Part shown: one piece after another, positions 46,955-60,373 of the stretch
Layout: every line of letters begins with the position of its first letter
Numbering within the stretch: position 1 is the first letter of the stretch
Origin: Desarmillaria ectypa
Taxonomy: Eukaryota; Basidiomycota; Agaricomycetes; Agaricales; Physalacriaceae
DNA length: 64,000 nt
Assembly: GCA_030407005.1 (NCBI GenBank)
Contig: JAUDYN010000015.1
Location: forward strand, 1-64,000
Reading direction: 5' to 3'
Notes under the pieces: generated by a model
Database searches by the model: none
Seen by the model: the letters and a program-made list of their open reading frames with translations, nothing else
Told to the model about the DNA's origin: nothing
Program-made: the position numbers and the translations under genes

Positions 46955-48983
46955 ATTGACAAGGGTTTAATTCCCCTTGCTCAATCAAGCCTCCCAATGG
47001 TGAGTCCTCAGTTTCTGCAGGTCAGACTTATATATATGCTTTAGGACATTTGAATACTCTGCTTGAATATATGACTTTGTTACAGACCTTGAAGCCAAAG
47101 AACACCAAAGAATCAACAACAAATAGGTATGTCATACTCCTGAAAGATGCTGACACAGTAATATATAGTGAATCCCAAGCCTCCGACAAGGCACAGGATT
47201 TGCTGGGTGGTGCTGACACTGCCATAAAGTCCAATGAGCCTACTCAGCAGAACTCACCAGATACATGGGTAAAACTATGGACAGGGGTCAGTAGATGAGA
47301 TACTCTTAGGCCTCTGAAGCCAAACACCCCAGCACCCCTGTTCAGAGAGCCAAGTCCAAAACCAACCTCACCAGGGTTGATGGGGAAAACAAGCACCCAC
47401 CAAGGCCAAAGACTGAGACTAAGAGTTGAGGGATATCCAACAAGTCAGAAAGATGACTCACAAAACTCCCAGGAAGAATCAACCTGCACTAGCTGAAGGA
47501 AAGGCCATGTGCCATCTGGACCAGTTAGAGGAAACTAGTTGGCTGAACTGACAGTAATGATAGCATCCATATCAGCAACTAGTCCCAGCTCTGAGTACTC
47601 TGCTGAAAAAGATGGTACTGTGACTCTAACCTCATCAGTAGTGCAAGTGCAAGCTAAAGAACAGAGGGAAGCCACTAGCACCCAGGCAGTAAAAAGGGGG
47701 CACATCAGCAGAACCACCACTATTGTTGAAGTACCCAATGAAGAGGATGATATGGCATTTCTACAATGGAAAGCAAAACAGTCCAAAGCCAATACCCTGA
47801 CACCTGAAACCCCATCTAACAAGAGGGTATCGATTCTCAAAATCCTGCCAGTCATAGGGGTATCCAATCACATGTGGTACAGGCCCTTTGGAGTTGACTG
47901 GACTCTATGCACTATCCATACTACCAAAAACTTGGCCATTGCCAAAGCTGTCCTCTCTACTTGGGTTCATCCCAAATGACTTAGAGAAATCACCAATGAG
48001 CTTGTTCAGAGCTTGAAAACCAAAGAGAGTTCTGCATGTGAGCAGCTCTATGAACTTCATGAACCAATTTGGTATATTTGTGGTATCAAAAGTTCCAGTT
48101 GGGACTTTCTGGTGGATGTACAACTTGCTCCCTGCACTGGGAAAAAGATATTGACAACCTGTGCATTGTTGGATAGTGGTTGCATGGGCAGCTCTATCAA
48201 CCAAACTTATGTCCAACAATACCAGCTGGATACCAGAAAGGCTGCTGCCCCAATTCCAGTCTACAATGCAGATGGGACCCACAACAAGGCAGGTGATGTT
48301 ACTGAATTCATGGAACTCTGCATGACTATTGGAGATCATGTCAAATGAATTGACCTTGCAGTCACAGATCTAGGTTCCAAGATAGTATACTTGGGCCATG
48401 ACTGGCTTAAACACCATGACCCACTAGTCAACTGGAAAATAGGATCAATGACATTTGGATAATGTCATTGTGTAAAAAATCATTTCACTCTTCCTAATTC
48501 TGACAAGGAGGACAGATAGGATGAAGAACTGGAAAACAGCAAAACCATTCTTGTGGTAAACATGCAAGAAGAAATCATACTCTGAGCCATACACCACACG
48601 AATGAATTGGCAGCACCACAAATGCAGAAATGCCAAAAAAGATCTTTGAGGAGCTTATGCCTCCTCAGTATCAAAGCTTTAAAGATTTATTCTCGAAAGA
48701 AAGTTTTGATAAACTATCAGATCAGAAACCCTAGGATCATGCCATTGAGCTGATCTCCAATGCCAAATCTACATTAGACTGTAAAGTCTATCCACTTAAC
48801 TGAAATGACAAGAACAACTCAACAAGTTCCTTGATGAGAATCTCGACTCTGGATGTATTTGTCCCTCTAAATCCCTCTTTGCCTCACCTTTCTTCTTTGT
48901 CAACAGAAAGGATGGCTCCTTACAACCTGTTCAAGATTACCACAAACTGAATGAAATAATAATTAAAAATCATTATCCACTCT
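46945..48983 (+). pseudogene. E9 pol 5' part: linker, protease, start of reverse transcriptase
   Basis: The frame from AAAAG (46945) holds open parts 47050-47298, 47539-47979 and 48013-48348. Protease DSG near 48173-48181. One-base deletions near 48610 and 48805 disturb the frame before the reverse transcriptase. At 48926 CAA stands where E4, E7 and E10 have TGA, both derivable from Arg CGA. It is interrupted by E10 after ACTCT and resumes at 57533. Confidence 0.82.
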
Positions 48984-49398
48984 TGTTATGATTTTTCCAT
49001 TATCTTATCTTATCCATGTCATATCCATGACTCCAGCTCATCTAATCAGCTAGGTCTCACTCTGTATCAACCTAGACACTGACTACCACCCTTGTTCCCA
49101 CTGGGTGTTACCCTACTTCACTCTTATTGGTCCTATGATCCATCCAGACCATGACTCCACAACACCATTTCCACCAGGACTGAACCATTTCATCTATTAT
49201 TACACACTATCCTAATAGTATATAAGTAGAGTAAACTGTACCGTTATACTCTATCTTTCGACTAAATTACATCTTCATACCTTCTACTACATCTCCACTA
49301 AAGGCCAGACCAAAGTCTCACTGAGTGACTGCCCAAACATGAAGCAGCTCAGAGACCCAAGTCACACCCCAAGTCACATGTTAGACAGGGCCATAACA
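48984..49398 (+). repeat. LTR8, 5' LTR of E10
   Basis: 415 bases, TGTTATG to CATAACA; TATA 49219-49226, start motif ATCTTTCGACTAA 49253-49265. Differs from LTR9 by about 12 transitions and 1 transversion (by eye). Preceded by ACTCT (48979-48983). Confidence 0.94.
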
Positions 49399-49447
49399 TT
49401 AGTCAAAAGATTAACCTTCTGCTTCTTTAACGCTAGCTGTAAAAAAG
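49399..49447 (+). promoter_or_regulatory. E10 self-priming site plus hairpin
   Basis: TTAGTCAAAAGAT 49399-49411 pairs with 49253-49265 except one C-A mismatch (CpG transition in the site). Hairpin 49421-49447 as in E7, weakened by G to A. Confidence 0.65.
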
Positions 49448-49453
49448 TCCTTC

Positions 49454-49576
49454 ATGACCAACAAAGAAAACTGACAAAATCCCCACACCATCTCTCTCGG
49501 CGTCGCAATTGGCAGCATCATTCTGTTAACCATTTTTACTGTTCTCACCATGCTCCTCTATGAAGAGGAAGTATGA
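49454..49576 (+). pseudogene. E10 micro-ORF (membrane peptide) with one TGA
   Basis: ATG 49454, final TGA 49574-49576, 40 codons. Codon 7 is TGA where E7 has CGA. The hydrophobic centre and the LLYEEEV end are kept. The gag ATG (49560) overlaps its last codons. Confidence 0.5.
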
Positions 49577-52169
49577 AATTTACTACAACTCCAGCGACTT
49601 TGTTGCCAATGAAACCCCACTACCCTGCAAATCTCAGAGAATGTCACTCCCTGGGAGTTACCCCCCACCAGACTGGGAGAATGAGTGGAAACTCCACTCA
49701 TCTGCTCCTGTGCCCAATTCACCATTGCCCCCTCCTCCAAGGGGTCGAGCGATGAGAGGCCCCCAACTCCGGGGCCCTCCAGAAACTTTGATGAGGATGT
49801 CAGCCCCCCAGGGCCACACAGATTCATTCATGATGACAACACCAGGCTACTGGCATCCATCACGAGGATGGGTCATGAACACAACACTCATGCCCTCCTC
49901 CTCCATACCTATAGGTTGGAATGACCCACCACCACCAATATTCCTGCCCAGGAACACATGTGGCATGTATGGGCTGAGGACAAACCTCTGCCCCCATACT
50001 CCAGTCATCCACTTCCCTTCCCTCATCCCCAAACCCCTGTCCCACCCCCAGCAAGCCACAGATACGATTCCTTCTCTGATGGGTCCTACAATGGACCCTG
50101 AAACCCCAATGGTCACGACAAGGACCAAAACCACCCATATGGGCCCTGGGCCTGAGGAACAGCCAATGACCCCTGGGGATCGAACCCCAACTCAACACAC
50201 TCCCTACCAATCATCAAACTCTCTGATGAGTCCAACCACTCCCCGCCGTCACTCCTGTCCACTTCCTCCTCTTTCTCCAGTCTGTGGTACCCCCCCAACA
50301 GTCCCTTCAACAGCAACAGAAGCAACTATAGTTGGCCTGCCCTTGCCGACATTGACAGGGAAATATTTGGCCCCTTCAGGTCCACCGCCTGGGAAATTTG
50401 ATGCCAAGACATTGAAGCATGAATAGTCTGGACTGAATCCAGACCCAACATGGATGAGTGGCTTGCCCTCAATCGAGGTGATGCCATTCAGGGACCCAAC
50501 CGTGGGGCCAATATACATGCCCAGATACATGCAAACCGAGGGTGTGAACTTTACCCCCCTGCTGCAGGGGATCTATTACCCAGGCTATGGCCCTGAGATG
50601 CCAATGAACAGAGGGAGCTGGAATGCTCCCTATGACACTTATGGGTCCTGGAGACCTGAAGACAGGATGAGTTAGAGTGAGATGCCAATGTATAATACCT
50701 TTACTTACAATACAGGATACTATGGTGGGCTGGTACACTACCAGCCCCAATATGAACAAATTCTGGACTACCCACCGGATACCCTGGTCAGAAGACCAGA
50801 ACCGTTACCTGATTTGCCACCACACCATCAGGTACATCAACAAGGATACTACCCTTGTTAGGGTGGTAGTATTCTCTTCACAGGGGCAGGAGAAGACATG
50901 GAAGCAGACAATGCCCCTGAAGGATCAAACACTGCAGGAACTGTGGAAGAAGCTCAGCAAAGGGCCCAAGCCAAGCTAACCACCAAACAGAAGTGAGTTG
51001 CTGCATTACATGAGGAACTCAAAATGGAGGAAACAGCCCAGAATCTAATGGCCAGTCTTCTCCATGACCAAAAGGGGCAAGAACCAGATCAGGGAAGACC
51101 ATCCGAACCCTCGTGAGGGTTCCCACCACTGGGCTCCAGATCAGATCAATTCTTGATCCCCAGACCACCCCCTGGCAAGGGCCCACCTGACCCAATCCCC
51201 AATCCTGTCGGAAATGCCCCCACTAATGCCCCTTACTTGAGCATCAAACCCATCCTCGTCAAAGTTCCCTCCCCATTCAAAGGAGACTATGACGACATTG
51301 AACACTTCATCGGAGACTGCATTGCATACTTCAAAGTCTTCCACCACTATTTCCAGGTGCCATCACACCTGGTACTGTTCACAACTTCCCACTTTGAGGG
51401 AGCCGCCAAAGACTGGTGGGTATACAAAAGACCCGAGTTCTGGGTTGGGGATGCATATGATGGGACCATTGCCCACTTTTGTTATCTGGATTGGCTGGAC
51501 TTCATGGAAATGATCTCACAGCAATTCCGAGACCCAGCAATCGAGGAAGTTCATGAGAAGTGAATGAATGACCTCTGAATGGGAACACAGCCCGCTTCCC
51601 ACTTCTTCCAGAAGTTGGAAGAAGAAGCCAAACTAGCAGGCTGAAGAAGTGATGAAGCAGAATGCAGTGTGATGGTAAGGGCCATATGATTAGGAGTGCT
51701 GTCATTCTATACTACATTCATTTCCAACATGGGTGTTAACATTCCCCACACTTACCCAGAATGGAAGGAGCACATCCTCAGGATGTATGAGGAAAGGCAA
51801 CAGAAATGGGTCTTCGATCAAAATATCAGTGCACCCAGAGACGAACAGAAGAAGGACTCATGCCCCCAATAACAACAACCCAGCAGCAAACCAGTGGCTG
51901 GGACAAGAAGTACCTCAGCTCCAAAGCTGAGTATGAATATGGGAGCAAGTCAGGATTCTGGAACAGGCCGATGGATGACTTATGGAGGGGCAGGGAAGCC
52001 CATGGACATTGATTGGAGACATGCAGAGGGTAGATGCTTCCAATGTGATGAAAAGGGTCACATGTTGAAGGACTGTCCCAGGAGAAAAGACTTGAGAGAC
52101 ATTTGGTCAGTAGGGCCCACTAATGAAGTGGTGCCACCTATGACCAAAATCGAGGAGGCAAAAGAATAG
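49560..52169 (+). pseudogene. E10 gag (capsid, CCHC knuckle)
   Basis: ATG 49560 (MKRKYEIYY) gives the cleanest gag start in the family. Open to 50426, then parts 50454-50675 and 51153-51563, and the last part 51894-52169 ends in TAG. Capsid core 51240-51560; knuckle CFQCDEKGHMLKDC near 52038-52080 intact. The overlapping frame one base earlier is open 49685-49924 and continues to about 50670, with three TGA codons; one of these is CGA in E7. TGA pairs after HEK and in AG-R are shared with E7. Confidence 0.8.
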
Positions 52170-55100
52170 GTCAACAAGAGTTTGATTCCCCTTGCTCGAC
52201 CAAAAACCCAACAGGTGAGTCCTCAGTTTCTACGGGTTGGACTAATAATTATAATAGACATTTATCTACAAAAAATACAAAACACATGACTTCACAGAAC
52301 CCAAACCTGAAGACCCCTGAAGAATCAAAGAACAGGTATGTCACACTTCTAAAAGAAGCTGACACAGTAATCTATAGTGGATCCCAAACCCCTGATGAGG
52401 CAGAGGAAGTGCCAGATGGTACTAGCGCAACCACAAAGTCCACTGAGCTTAGCTCACCAGATACACAATTGGGTAACCAATCATGGGCAGAAGATAGTAG
52501 GCAGGACTCCTTCAGGCCTCCCAGAAGTCTGAAATCACCAGTACTCCCGACGAGTCAGGAGGCAAGCCCAGAAACCTCACCAGGGTTGGCGGGGGAAAAT
52601 AGAGCCTCTCACCAAGGCCAGGATCGGGGCCATGCACTATCTGGTCTGGTGGGAGAAAAAACAAAGTACTCTGCCAAATTGGATAGTACAAGCGGCACCT
52701 CAGATACCTTAAGACGAGCCCAATCCCCTTCCAGGATTGGTCGGGTTCTGAAAGCAACTGAAGCTGATGAAAACAAGGATGCCGGCAGAACTGGGGAAAC
52801 CAACCAGGGATATGGCAACAAGCTGGGTGCCAAATTCCCATCACTGGTGGATTCCAAGAAGATGTCCACTAGCACCCAGGTGGTGAAAAGGGGGCAGAAT
52901 GAGTGAAATGGTAACTCCTGACCTGCTTTGCCCTTGGCAGCTGACAAGGACATGAACGGCTGAGCTAACCAATCTGCTAGTGCCCAGGCGGTAAAAAGGG
53001 GGCATCACAGCAGAACCACCATCATTGAAATACCCGACGATAAAGACAACATGGCCTTCCTGCAATGGCAAGGCAAACAGTCACAAACCGACATCCCACC
53101 TAATAAGGGGGTATCAGAACCTGAAATCTTGCCTAACAAGGAAGTGCCGAAACTTGATCACATGTGGTGCAAACCATTCAGAATTGACTGGACACTTCAT
53201 GCAGTCTATGCTGCCAAGGACACTGCTGCTGCCAAGGCAGTCCTTTCCATTTGGGTTCATCCCAAATGACTAGGAGAGATCACTGATGACTTGGTCTGGA
53301 ACTTGAAAGAAAGTTCAAACTGAGAAGTGCTCTACAAACTCCATGAACTGATCCAGTATATCTGTGGAACCAAGAGCTCAGGATGAGACTTCTTGGTGGA
53401 TATCCAGCTCTCTCCCTGCACAGGAAAGAAGAATCTGACAACCCAAGCGTTATTGGATAGTGGCTGCACAGGCAGCTCTATCAACTGAACATATGTCCAG
53501 CAACATCAGCTGGATACATGAAAAGCCATGTCCCCCATTCCCATCTATAATGCAGATGGAACCTGTAACAAGGCAGGTGACATAACTGAATCTGTGGAAC
53601 TCTGAATGACTATCAGAGACCACAGCAAATGAATTGATGTTGTGGTCACTGACTTAGGCACCAAAATGGTATATCTGGGTCACGACTGGCTTAAATGCCA
53701 TAATCCACTCATCAACTGGAAAACAAGTTCCATGACATTTGGACGATGCAGCTGTGTAAAGAGTTATTTCTCTCTCCCTGATGCAGATGAAGAAGACTGG
53801 TGGGATGAAGAACTGGAAGAAGGCGAAAGTATTCTTGCTGTCAACATGCAAGAAGAAATCCTTCTCCAGGCAGTTCATCATGCAAACGAATTAGTGGGAG
53901 CCACAAATGCAGAAAAACCCAATAAAACCTTTGAGGAGCTCATGCCTCCTCAATATCAAAGCTTTAGAGATTTATTCTCAAAAGAAAGCTTTGATGAACT
54001 CCCCAAATGAAAAACTTGGGACTATGCCATCGAGCTTATGCCCAATGTGAAATTTACTCTAGACTGTAAAGTCTATCTGCTCAATTGAAATGAGCAAGAA
54101 CAACTCGATAAGTTCCTTGATGAGAACTTGGACTCTGGACAAATTCATCCCTCAAAATCCCCCTTCACCTCTCCCTTCTTTTTTGTTAAAAAGAAGGATG
54201 GCTTACTCTGACCTGTTCAGGATTATTGCAAACTGAATGAAATGACGATTAAAAATCATTACCCTCTTCCTCTGATCTCCAAGCTTATTGACAAGCTGCA
54301 CGGAGCTAGATATTTCTCCAAATTGGATGTTCAATGGGGATACAACAATGTACACATCAAAGATGGAGATGAAGAAAAAGCTGCATTCTGAACTAACCGA
54401 GGGCTCTTTGAACCCACAGTAATGTTCTTCAGCCTCACTAACTCACCAGCCACATTCCAGTGGATGATGAACAACATTTTCAAAGACTTGATTGCTGGAG
54501 GAAAAGTAACCATATACCTCGATGATATTCTAATATTCACCAAGTCCTTGGCTGAACATAGAGAAATTGTCAAACAAGTTCTCCAATGACTCCAAGAGAA
54601 CAAACTATTTCTCAAGGCTGAGAAATGCGAATTTGAAGTACTCAAGACTGAGTATCTAGGAGTCATCATTAGCAAAGATGCAGTCCAAATGGACCCAGTC
54701 AAGGTGGCAGGAATTGCTGAATGGCCCACTCCTACCAAGAAAAAGGAGCTACAATCCTTTTTAGGATTCATGAATTTCTACAGGAAATTCATCTGTGACT
54801 ATTCAAAGGTCATACATCCCCTCACACAGTTAACTGGAAAGGTAGACTGGACTTGGGGACCAGAATAAGAATAAGCATTCATTCAACTCAAGAAGTTGAT
54901 GTCTACCAACATAGTTCTAACCATTCCCTCGGACAAAGGCAAATTCCGAGTAGAAGCAGACACTAGCGATGGTGCCATCAGAGCTGTTCTAAGCCAAGAA
55001 CAGAATGGAAAGTGGAGACCCGTAGCCTTCATGTCAAAAGCGCTCATGATCACCGAACACAATTATGAAATCTACAACAAAGAGCTACTAGCAATCATGT

Positions 55101-57079
55101 TAGCTCTAGAAGAATGGCACCATTACCTGATGGGTGCCAAAGAAATCATTGAAATCTAGACAGATCATCAGAACCTTCAATACTTCTGAAAACCCCAGAA
55201 GCTTAATCGATGACAAGCATGCTGGGTAACTGAATTAGCCGAATACCACTTTATCCTTCAACATAAAGCAGGAATCGCTAACAAGAAGGCTGATCTTCTC
55301 AGCAGAAGAGATGATCACAATCAGGGAAAAGAAGATAATCAAGATGTCATTGTACTTTCTCCTGAACATTTCCGGGCATTAATAATGCCCACCACTGAGG
55401 AATGACTCACGCGTATAAGAGACGCAACCTGACAAAAGTCTCAATGGGACCAAGGAATTGAAAAATCCCTTAACCATGAAAGAGGAATTACCCAGGAAGG
55501 GGAAATTCTATGGTACAATAGAAGGATATATGTTCCTCAAGATCCTTCTCTGTGAGGAGAAGTCATTGCACAATGCCACGACCATATCACAGCTGGACAC
55601 CTGGGAATTGCCAAGACCAAGGAACTTGTATTACGAGAATACTGGTGACCAAAAATGCAACAAATGGTGGAAATCTACGTCAAGGGATGTGAGATCTGTC
55701 AATGAACAAAGAGTGATACTCATGCTAAGGCAGCTCCTCTTCACCCCAATACAATTCCTGATGCCTCCTGGATGCATATTTCTGTAGATATGATCATCAG
55801 ACTTCCTGAATCCAAAGGATTTGATGTGCTATTGATCATCATAGACTGATTCTCAAAGAACATACTTCTCATTCCATGTAATGAAGAACTATCTGTGGAA
55901 GGATGGGCATTGATTCTCCATAACCATGTATATGCCAAACACGGTATGCCACAAGTGGTCATCTCAGATCGAGGACCACAATTCATATCCATATTCATGA
56001 AGGAATTGTACCAGATGCTGAACATCACACAGAACACATCCACAGCATATCATCCCCAAACTGATGGACAAACAGAGAGAGTCAACCAGGAGGTTGAAAA
56101 ATACCTCCACATCTTTGTTAATCATTGACAAACAGATTGGGTCACATGGTAACCCCTTGCTGAATTTGCCCACAATAACCAAATTCACTCGGCCACAGGC
56201 AAAAGTCTGTTTATGGTCCTATATGGACAAAACCCCCGACTCATCCCTGAGTCAATCCAAAAAACCAATTTCAGAAATCCCACTGCCGTTGACTTCACAA
56301 TAACTATGGCCAACGTCCATAAAAAAGTCCACGATGCTCTGGAAAAGGCAGCGGTGCAAATGAAGGCGCAATATGACAAACGGAAACAAACCCCCTGGGA
56401 AAACCGGATAGGAGATAAAGTTTGGCTCGATACTGCTAATCTTCATCTCCCTCGACTGAAGAAAAAGCTCGACAACAAATGAACAGGACCATTCAAAATC
56501 ATCAAGAAATCTGGGGCAGCAGCATATAAACTAAAACTGCCACCCCATTGGAAGATCCACCCCTGGTTCAATGAGAAATTGTTGACACCATACATTGCAC
56601 CAGCCTTCCCAACACAACAACAACTGCTGCCTCCTCCTCCAGACCTTATCGACGGTCAAGAGGAATATGAAATTGAAGAAGTATTGGACTCATGCACACA
56701 CAAGGTGCACTCCAAGAAGGGACAACCCTCTAGAGAAGTCATTGACTATCTAGTCAAATGGAAGGGTTGGACCAGAGAACACAACTCCTGGGTCAGAGAA
56801 ACCAAGATGGCAAACACCACAGAAATGATCAAAGAGTATCAGGCTAGCGTAAACCATGCCGTATACACTCCCAAAATCATAACCAAAAACAAAATAATGG
56901 TCAAGATTCTCAACCACGAATACTCAGACAATGGAGATGTTACATACCTTGCTGAATGCAAAGATGGACACAAAAAATGGATTGTCAACCCAGACAAAGA
57001 CCTATGGAAATCACTGATTGATCAGTACTGGATCAGTCAAGCTGAAACTCAGCTCAAAACCCCAGAAGAAGACCCTTAG
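52160..57079 (+). pseudogene. E10 pol, full length, stops only
   Basis: One frame from AAAAG (52160) to TAG (57077-57079), about 1640 codons, with about 20 stops and no frameshift. Protease DSG near 53457-53465; YLDD intact at 54515-54526; RNase H near 54945-55000. Integrase zinc region near 55575-55700 (HDHITAGHLG, GCEIC), then SVDMI, ISDRGPQF and [10 protein letters not shown] giving D, D, E. Chromodomain about 56655-56855 with YLVKWKGWTREHNSW. A typical chromovirus Pol. Many stops are also in E7, so the template that produced E10 probably already carried them. Polypurine ACAAGGGGGTAA at 57101-57112 follows. Confidence 0.87.
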
Positions 57080-57112
57080 CAGTCGGGATGACTGCTTTTA
57101 ACAAGGGGGTAA

Positions 57113-57527
57113 TGTTATGATTTTTTCATTATCTTATCTTATCCACGTCATATCCATGACTCCAGCTCATCTAATCAGCTAGGTCTCACTCTGTATCAAC
57201 CTAGACACTGACTACCACCCTTGTTCCCACTGGGTGTTACCCTACTTCACTCTTATTGGTCCTATGATCTATCCAGACCATGACTCCATGACTCCATTTC
57301 CACCAGGACTGAACCGTTTCACCTATTATTACACACTATCCTAATAGTATATAAGTAGAGTAAACTGTACTGTTATACTCTATCTTTCGACTAAATTACA
57401 TCTTCATACCTTCTACTACACCTCCACTAAAGGCCAGACCAAAGTCTCACTGAGTGACTGCCCAAACATGAAGCAGCTCAGAGACCCAAGTCATGCCCCA
57501 AGTCACATGTTAAACAGGGCCATAACA
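57113..57527 (+). repeat. LTR9, 3' LTR of E10
   Basis: 415 bases, followed by ACTCT (57528-57532), an exact 5-base duplication with 48979-48983. Start motif at 57382-57394. Confidence 0.94.
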
Positions 57528-60341
57528 ACTCTCCTTGATCTCTGAACTCATCAACAAATTATGTGGAGCAAAATACTTCTCCAAACTGGATGTCTGATGG
57601 GGATATAACAACATATGAATTCAAGGAGGAGATGAAGAAAAAGCCACTTTCAGAACTAACTGAGGGCTCTTTGAGCCCATGGTCATGTTCTTTGGTCTCA
57701 CTAATTCACCAGCCACCTTCCAGTGGATGATAAATGACATCTTCAAGGATCTCATCGCTGGAGGAAAAGTTACCATCTATCTTGATGATATCCTCATATT
57801 CACCAAGTCTCTGTCCAAATATAGAATTATCATTCAGCAAGTTCTCCAACATCTATGAGAAAATAAATTATTCCTCAAGGCAGAGAAATGCGAGTTTGAA
57901 GTACTCAAAACTGAATACCTCAGAGTCATCATCAGTGAAGATGCAATTTGAATGGATCCTGTCAAAGTCACCAGAATCACAGAATGGCCAACCCCTACCA
58001 AGAAAAAGGAACTACAATCCTTTCTGGGATTCACTAACTTCTATCAAAAATTCATCTGGGACTATTCTAAGATAGTCTGGTCCTTGACACAGCTAACTAG
58101 CAAAGTCAATTCAACCTAGGGAATAGAGCAAGAACAGGCATTTTCACAACTCAAAAAGTTGATGACCATGAATGTTGTTCTAACTATTCTCTCTGACAAA
58201 GGAAAATTCCGAGTGGAAGCAGACTCCAGTGACAGAGCAATCAGTACCATATTGAGCCAGGAACAAAACAGCAAGTGGAGACCAGTTGCATTCATGTCAA
58301 AAGTGTTGACCATCATGGAACACAACTATGAAATCTACAACAAGGAATTGTTAGCCATCATGCTGGCACTAGAGGAATGGCAACACTATCTCATGGGCAC
58401 CAAAGAAATGATTGAAATCTGGACAGATCATCAGAACCTCCAGTATTTCCAAAAACCCCAGAAGTTAAACTGACAACAAGCTTGATGAGTCACTGAGTTG
58501 GCCAAATACCACTTTATTCTCCAGCACAAAGCCAGAATCGCTAACAAGAAGGCTGACCTTCTCAGCCACAGAGATGATCATGATCAGAGAAAAGAAGACA
58601 ATCAAGATATGATTGTCCTTTCTCCTGAACACTTCCAGGCACTTGTTTTGCTCATGCATAATGAACAAACCACATGTATAAGAGATGCAACCAGACAGAA
58701 GAAACAGTGAGACCAAGAGATTGAAAAATCTCTTAACCATGAACAAGGGATCACATGGGAAGATGAGTTACTATGGTATGATGGATGCATCTATATTCCC
58801 TAAGATGCATCTCTCTGAGGTGTGATCATTGCACAAAGTCACAACCACATATCTGCAGGACATCCAGACATCATAAAAACCAAAGAACTCATATTATGAG
58901 AGTATTGGTGGCCTAAGATGAAGAAAAACATTGAAACCTATGTCAAGGGATGTGAAACATGCCAAAGAATAAAGAGTAACATGCAGGCAAAAGCTGCACC
59001 TCTTCATCCCAACATAATCCCAGACACCCCTTGAACCTATATCTCAGTTGATATGATCACAGGCCTTCCTGAATCAGAAGGCTACAATGCCTTACTTGTC
59101 ATTGTAGATTGACTCTCCAAAACAATACTCCTGATTCCATGTCATGAAGAATTATCCACAGAAGGATGGGCTTGTATTCTTTGGGACCATGTCTATGCAA
59201 AACATGGAATGCCACAAGTGGTTATCTCAGATCAAGGACCTCAATTCATGTCCTCCTTCATGAAAGAACTTTACTGGATGCTAAACATCATGCAAAATGC
59301 ATCCACCACATATCACCCACAAACTGATAGACAAACAGAACAGGTTAATCAGGAGATTGAAAAATATCTCCAAGTCTTCATCAACCACTGCCAGACTGAT
59401 TGGGTTAAATGGTTACCACTTGCAGAATTCGCTCACAACAACCAAATCCATTCAGTGACTGGTAAAAGTCCCTTCATGACCCTATATGGTAGGAATCCAT
59501 AACTCATCCCCAACTCCATCCAAAAAACTATGTTTGCAAACCCTACAGCAGTAGAATTCATGGAAGCCATGGCCCAAGTCCACAAAGAAGTCTATGAGGT
59601 ATTGGAAAAAGCAGCAGTGCAAATGAAGATGCAGTACAACAAATGAAAACAGGTATCTTGAGAATATCAAATTGGTGACAAGGTCTGGCTTGACACCATC
59701 AACCTTCACCTTCCATGACCAAAAAAGAAACTTGACAACAAACAAACTGGGCCATTTGAAATCATCAAGAAATCAGGTGTGGCAGCATATAAACTGAAAC
59801 TGCCACCCCACTGGAAGATACACCCATGATTCAATGAAAAACTGTTAACCCCCTACATTGTGCCCTCATTTTCCAACCAACAACAACCACTGCCTCCTCC
59901 TCCAGATCTTATCAACAGTCAGGAGGAATATGAAATTGAGGAAGTTCTGGACTCCTGCACTTGGTGAGTATGTGCCAAATGGGAACAACCATCCAAAGAA
60001 GTCATGGACTACCTCATCAAATGGAAAGAATGGACAAGAGAACACAACTCTTGGGTCTGAGAAACTGAAATGACAAACACTGAGGAAGCAATTATGGAAT
60101 ATAAGGGTAATGTTAACTGAGCCTTATATGACACCAAAATCATAACCAAAGACAAAGTAGTGGTCAAGATACTAGACCACAAATACTCTGAGAATGGGGA
60201 TATTGCATACCTTGCTCAATGCAAGGATGGATATCAAAAGTGGGTCAAAACCTGGACAAAGAAGTATGGAAAGACGTGATTGATCAGTACTGGATCAGCC
60301 AAGCTGAATCACAACTTGACACCCCTGAAGAAGAACCTTAG
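57528..60341 (+). pseudogene. E9 pol 3' part: reverse transcriptase, RNase H, integrase, chromodomain
   Basis: Continues E9 from the duplicated ACTCT. YLDD intact at 57778-57789; RNase H 58159-58473 open. Integrase zinc region near 58820-58960; core with SVDMITGLPESEGY near 59047 and the open segment 59209-59502 (ISDQGPQF, DRQTEQVNQE). Chromodomain about 59925-60110 (YLIKWKEWTREHNSW). A one-base loss near 60250 shifts the last codons; the pol stop is TAG 60339-60341. Arg-to-stop TGA changes are frequent (e.g. near 57660). Confidence 0.85.
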
Positions 60342-60373
60342 CAGTTGGGACAACTGCTTTAACAAGGGGGTAA

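Noticed and set aside
8921..57079. TGA read as Arg or suppressed (altered genetic code)
   Set aside because: The host gene at 61928 does not need it. TGA sites alternate with CAA between copies, as CpG decay predicts, and TAG stops at Trp are also present.
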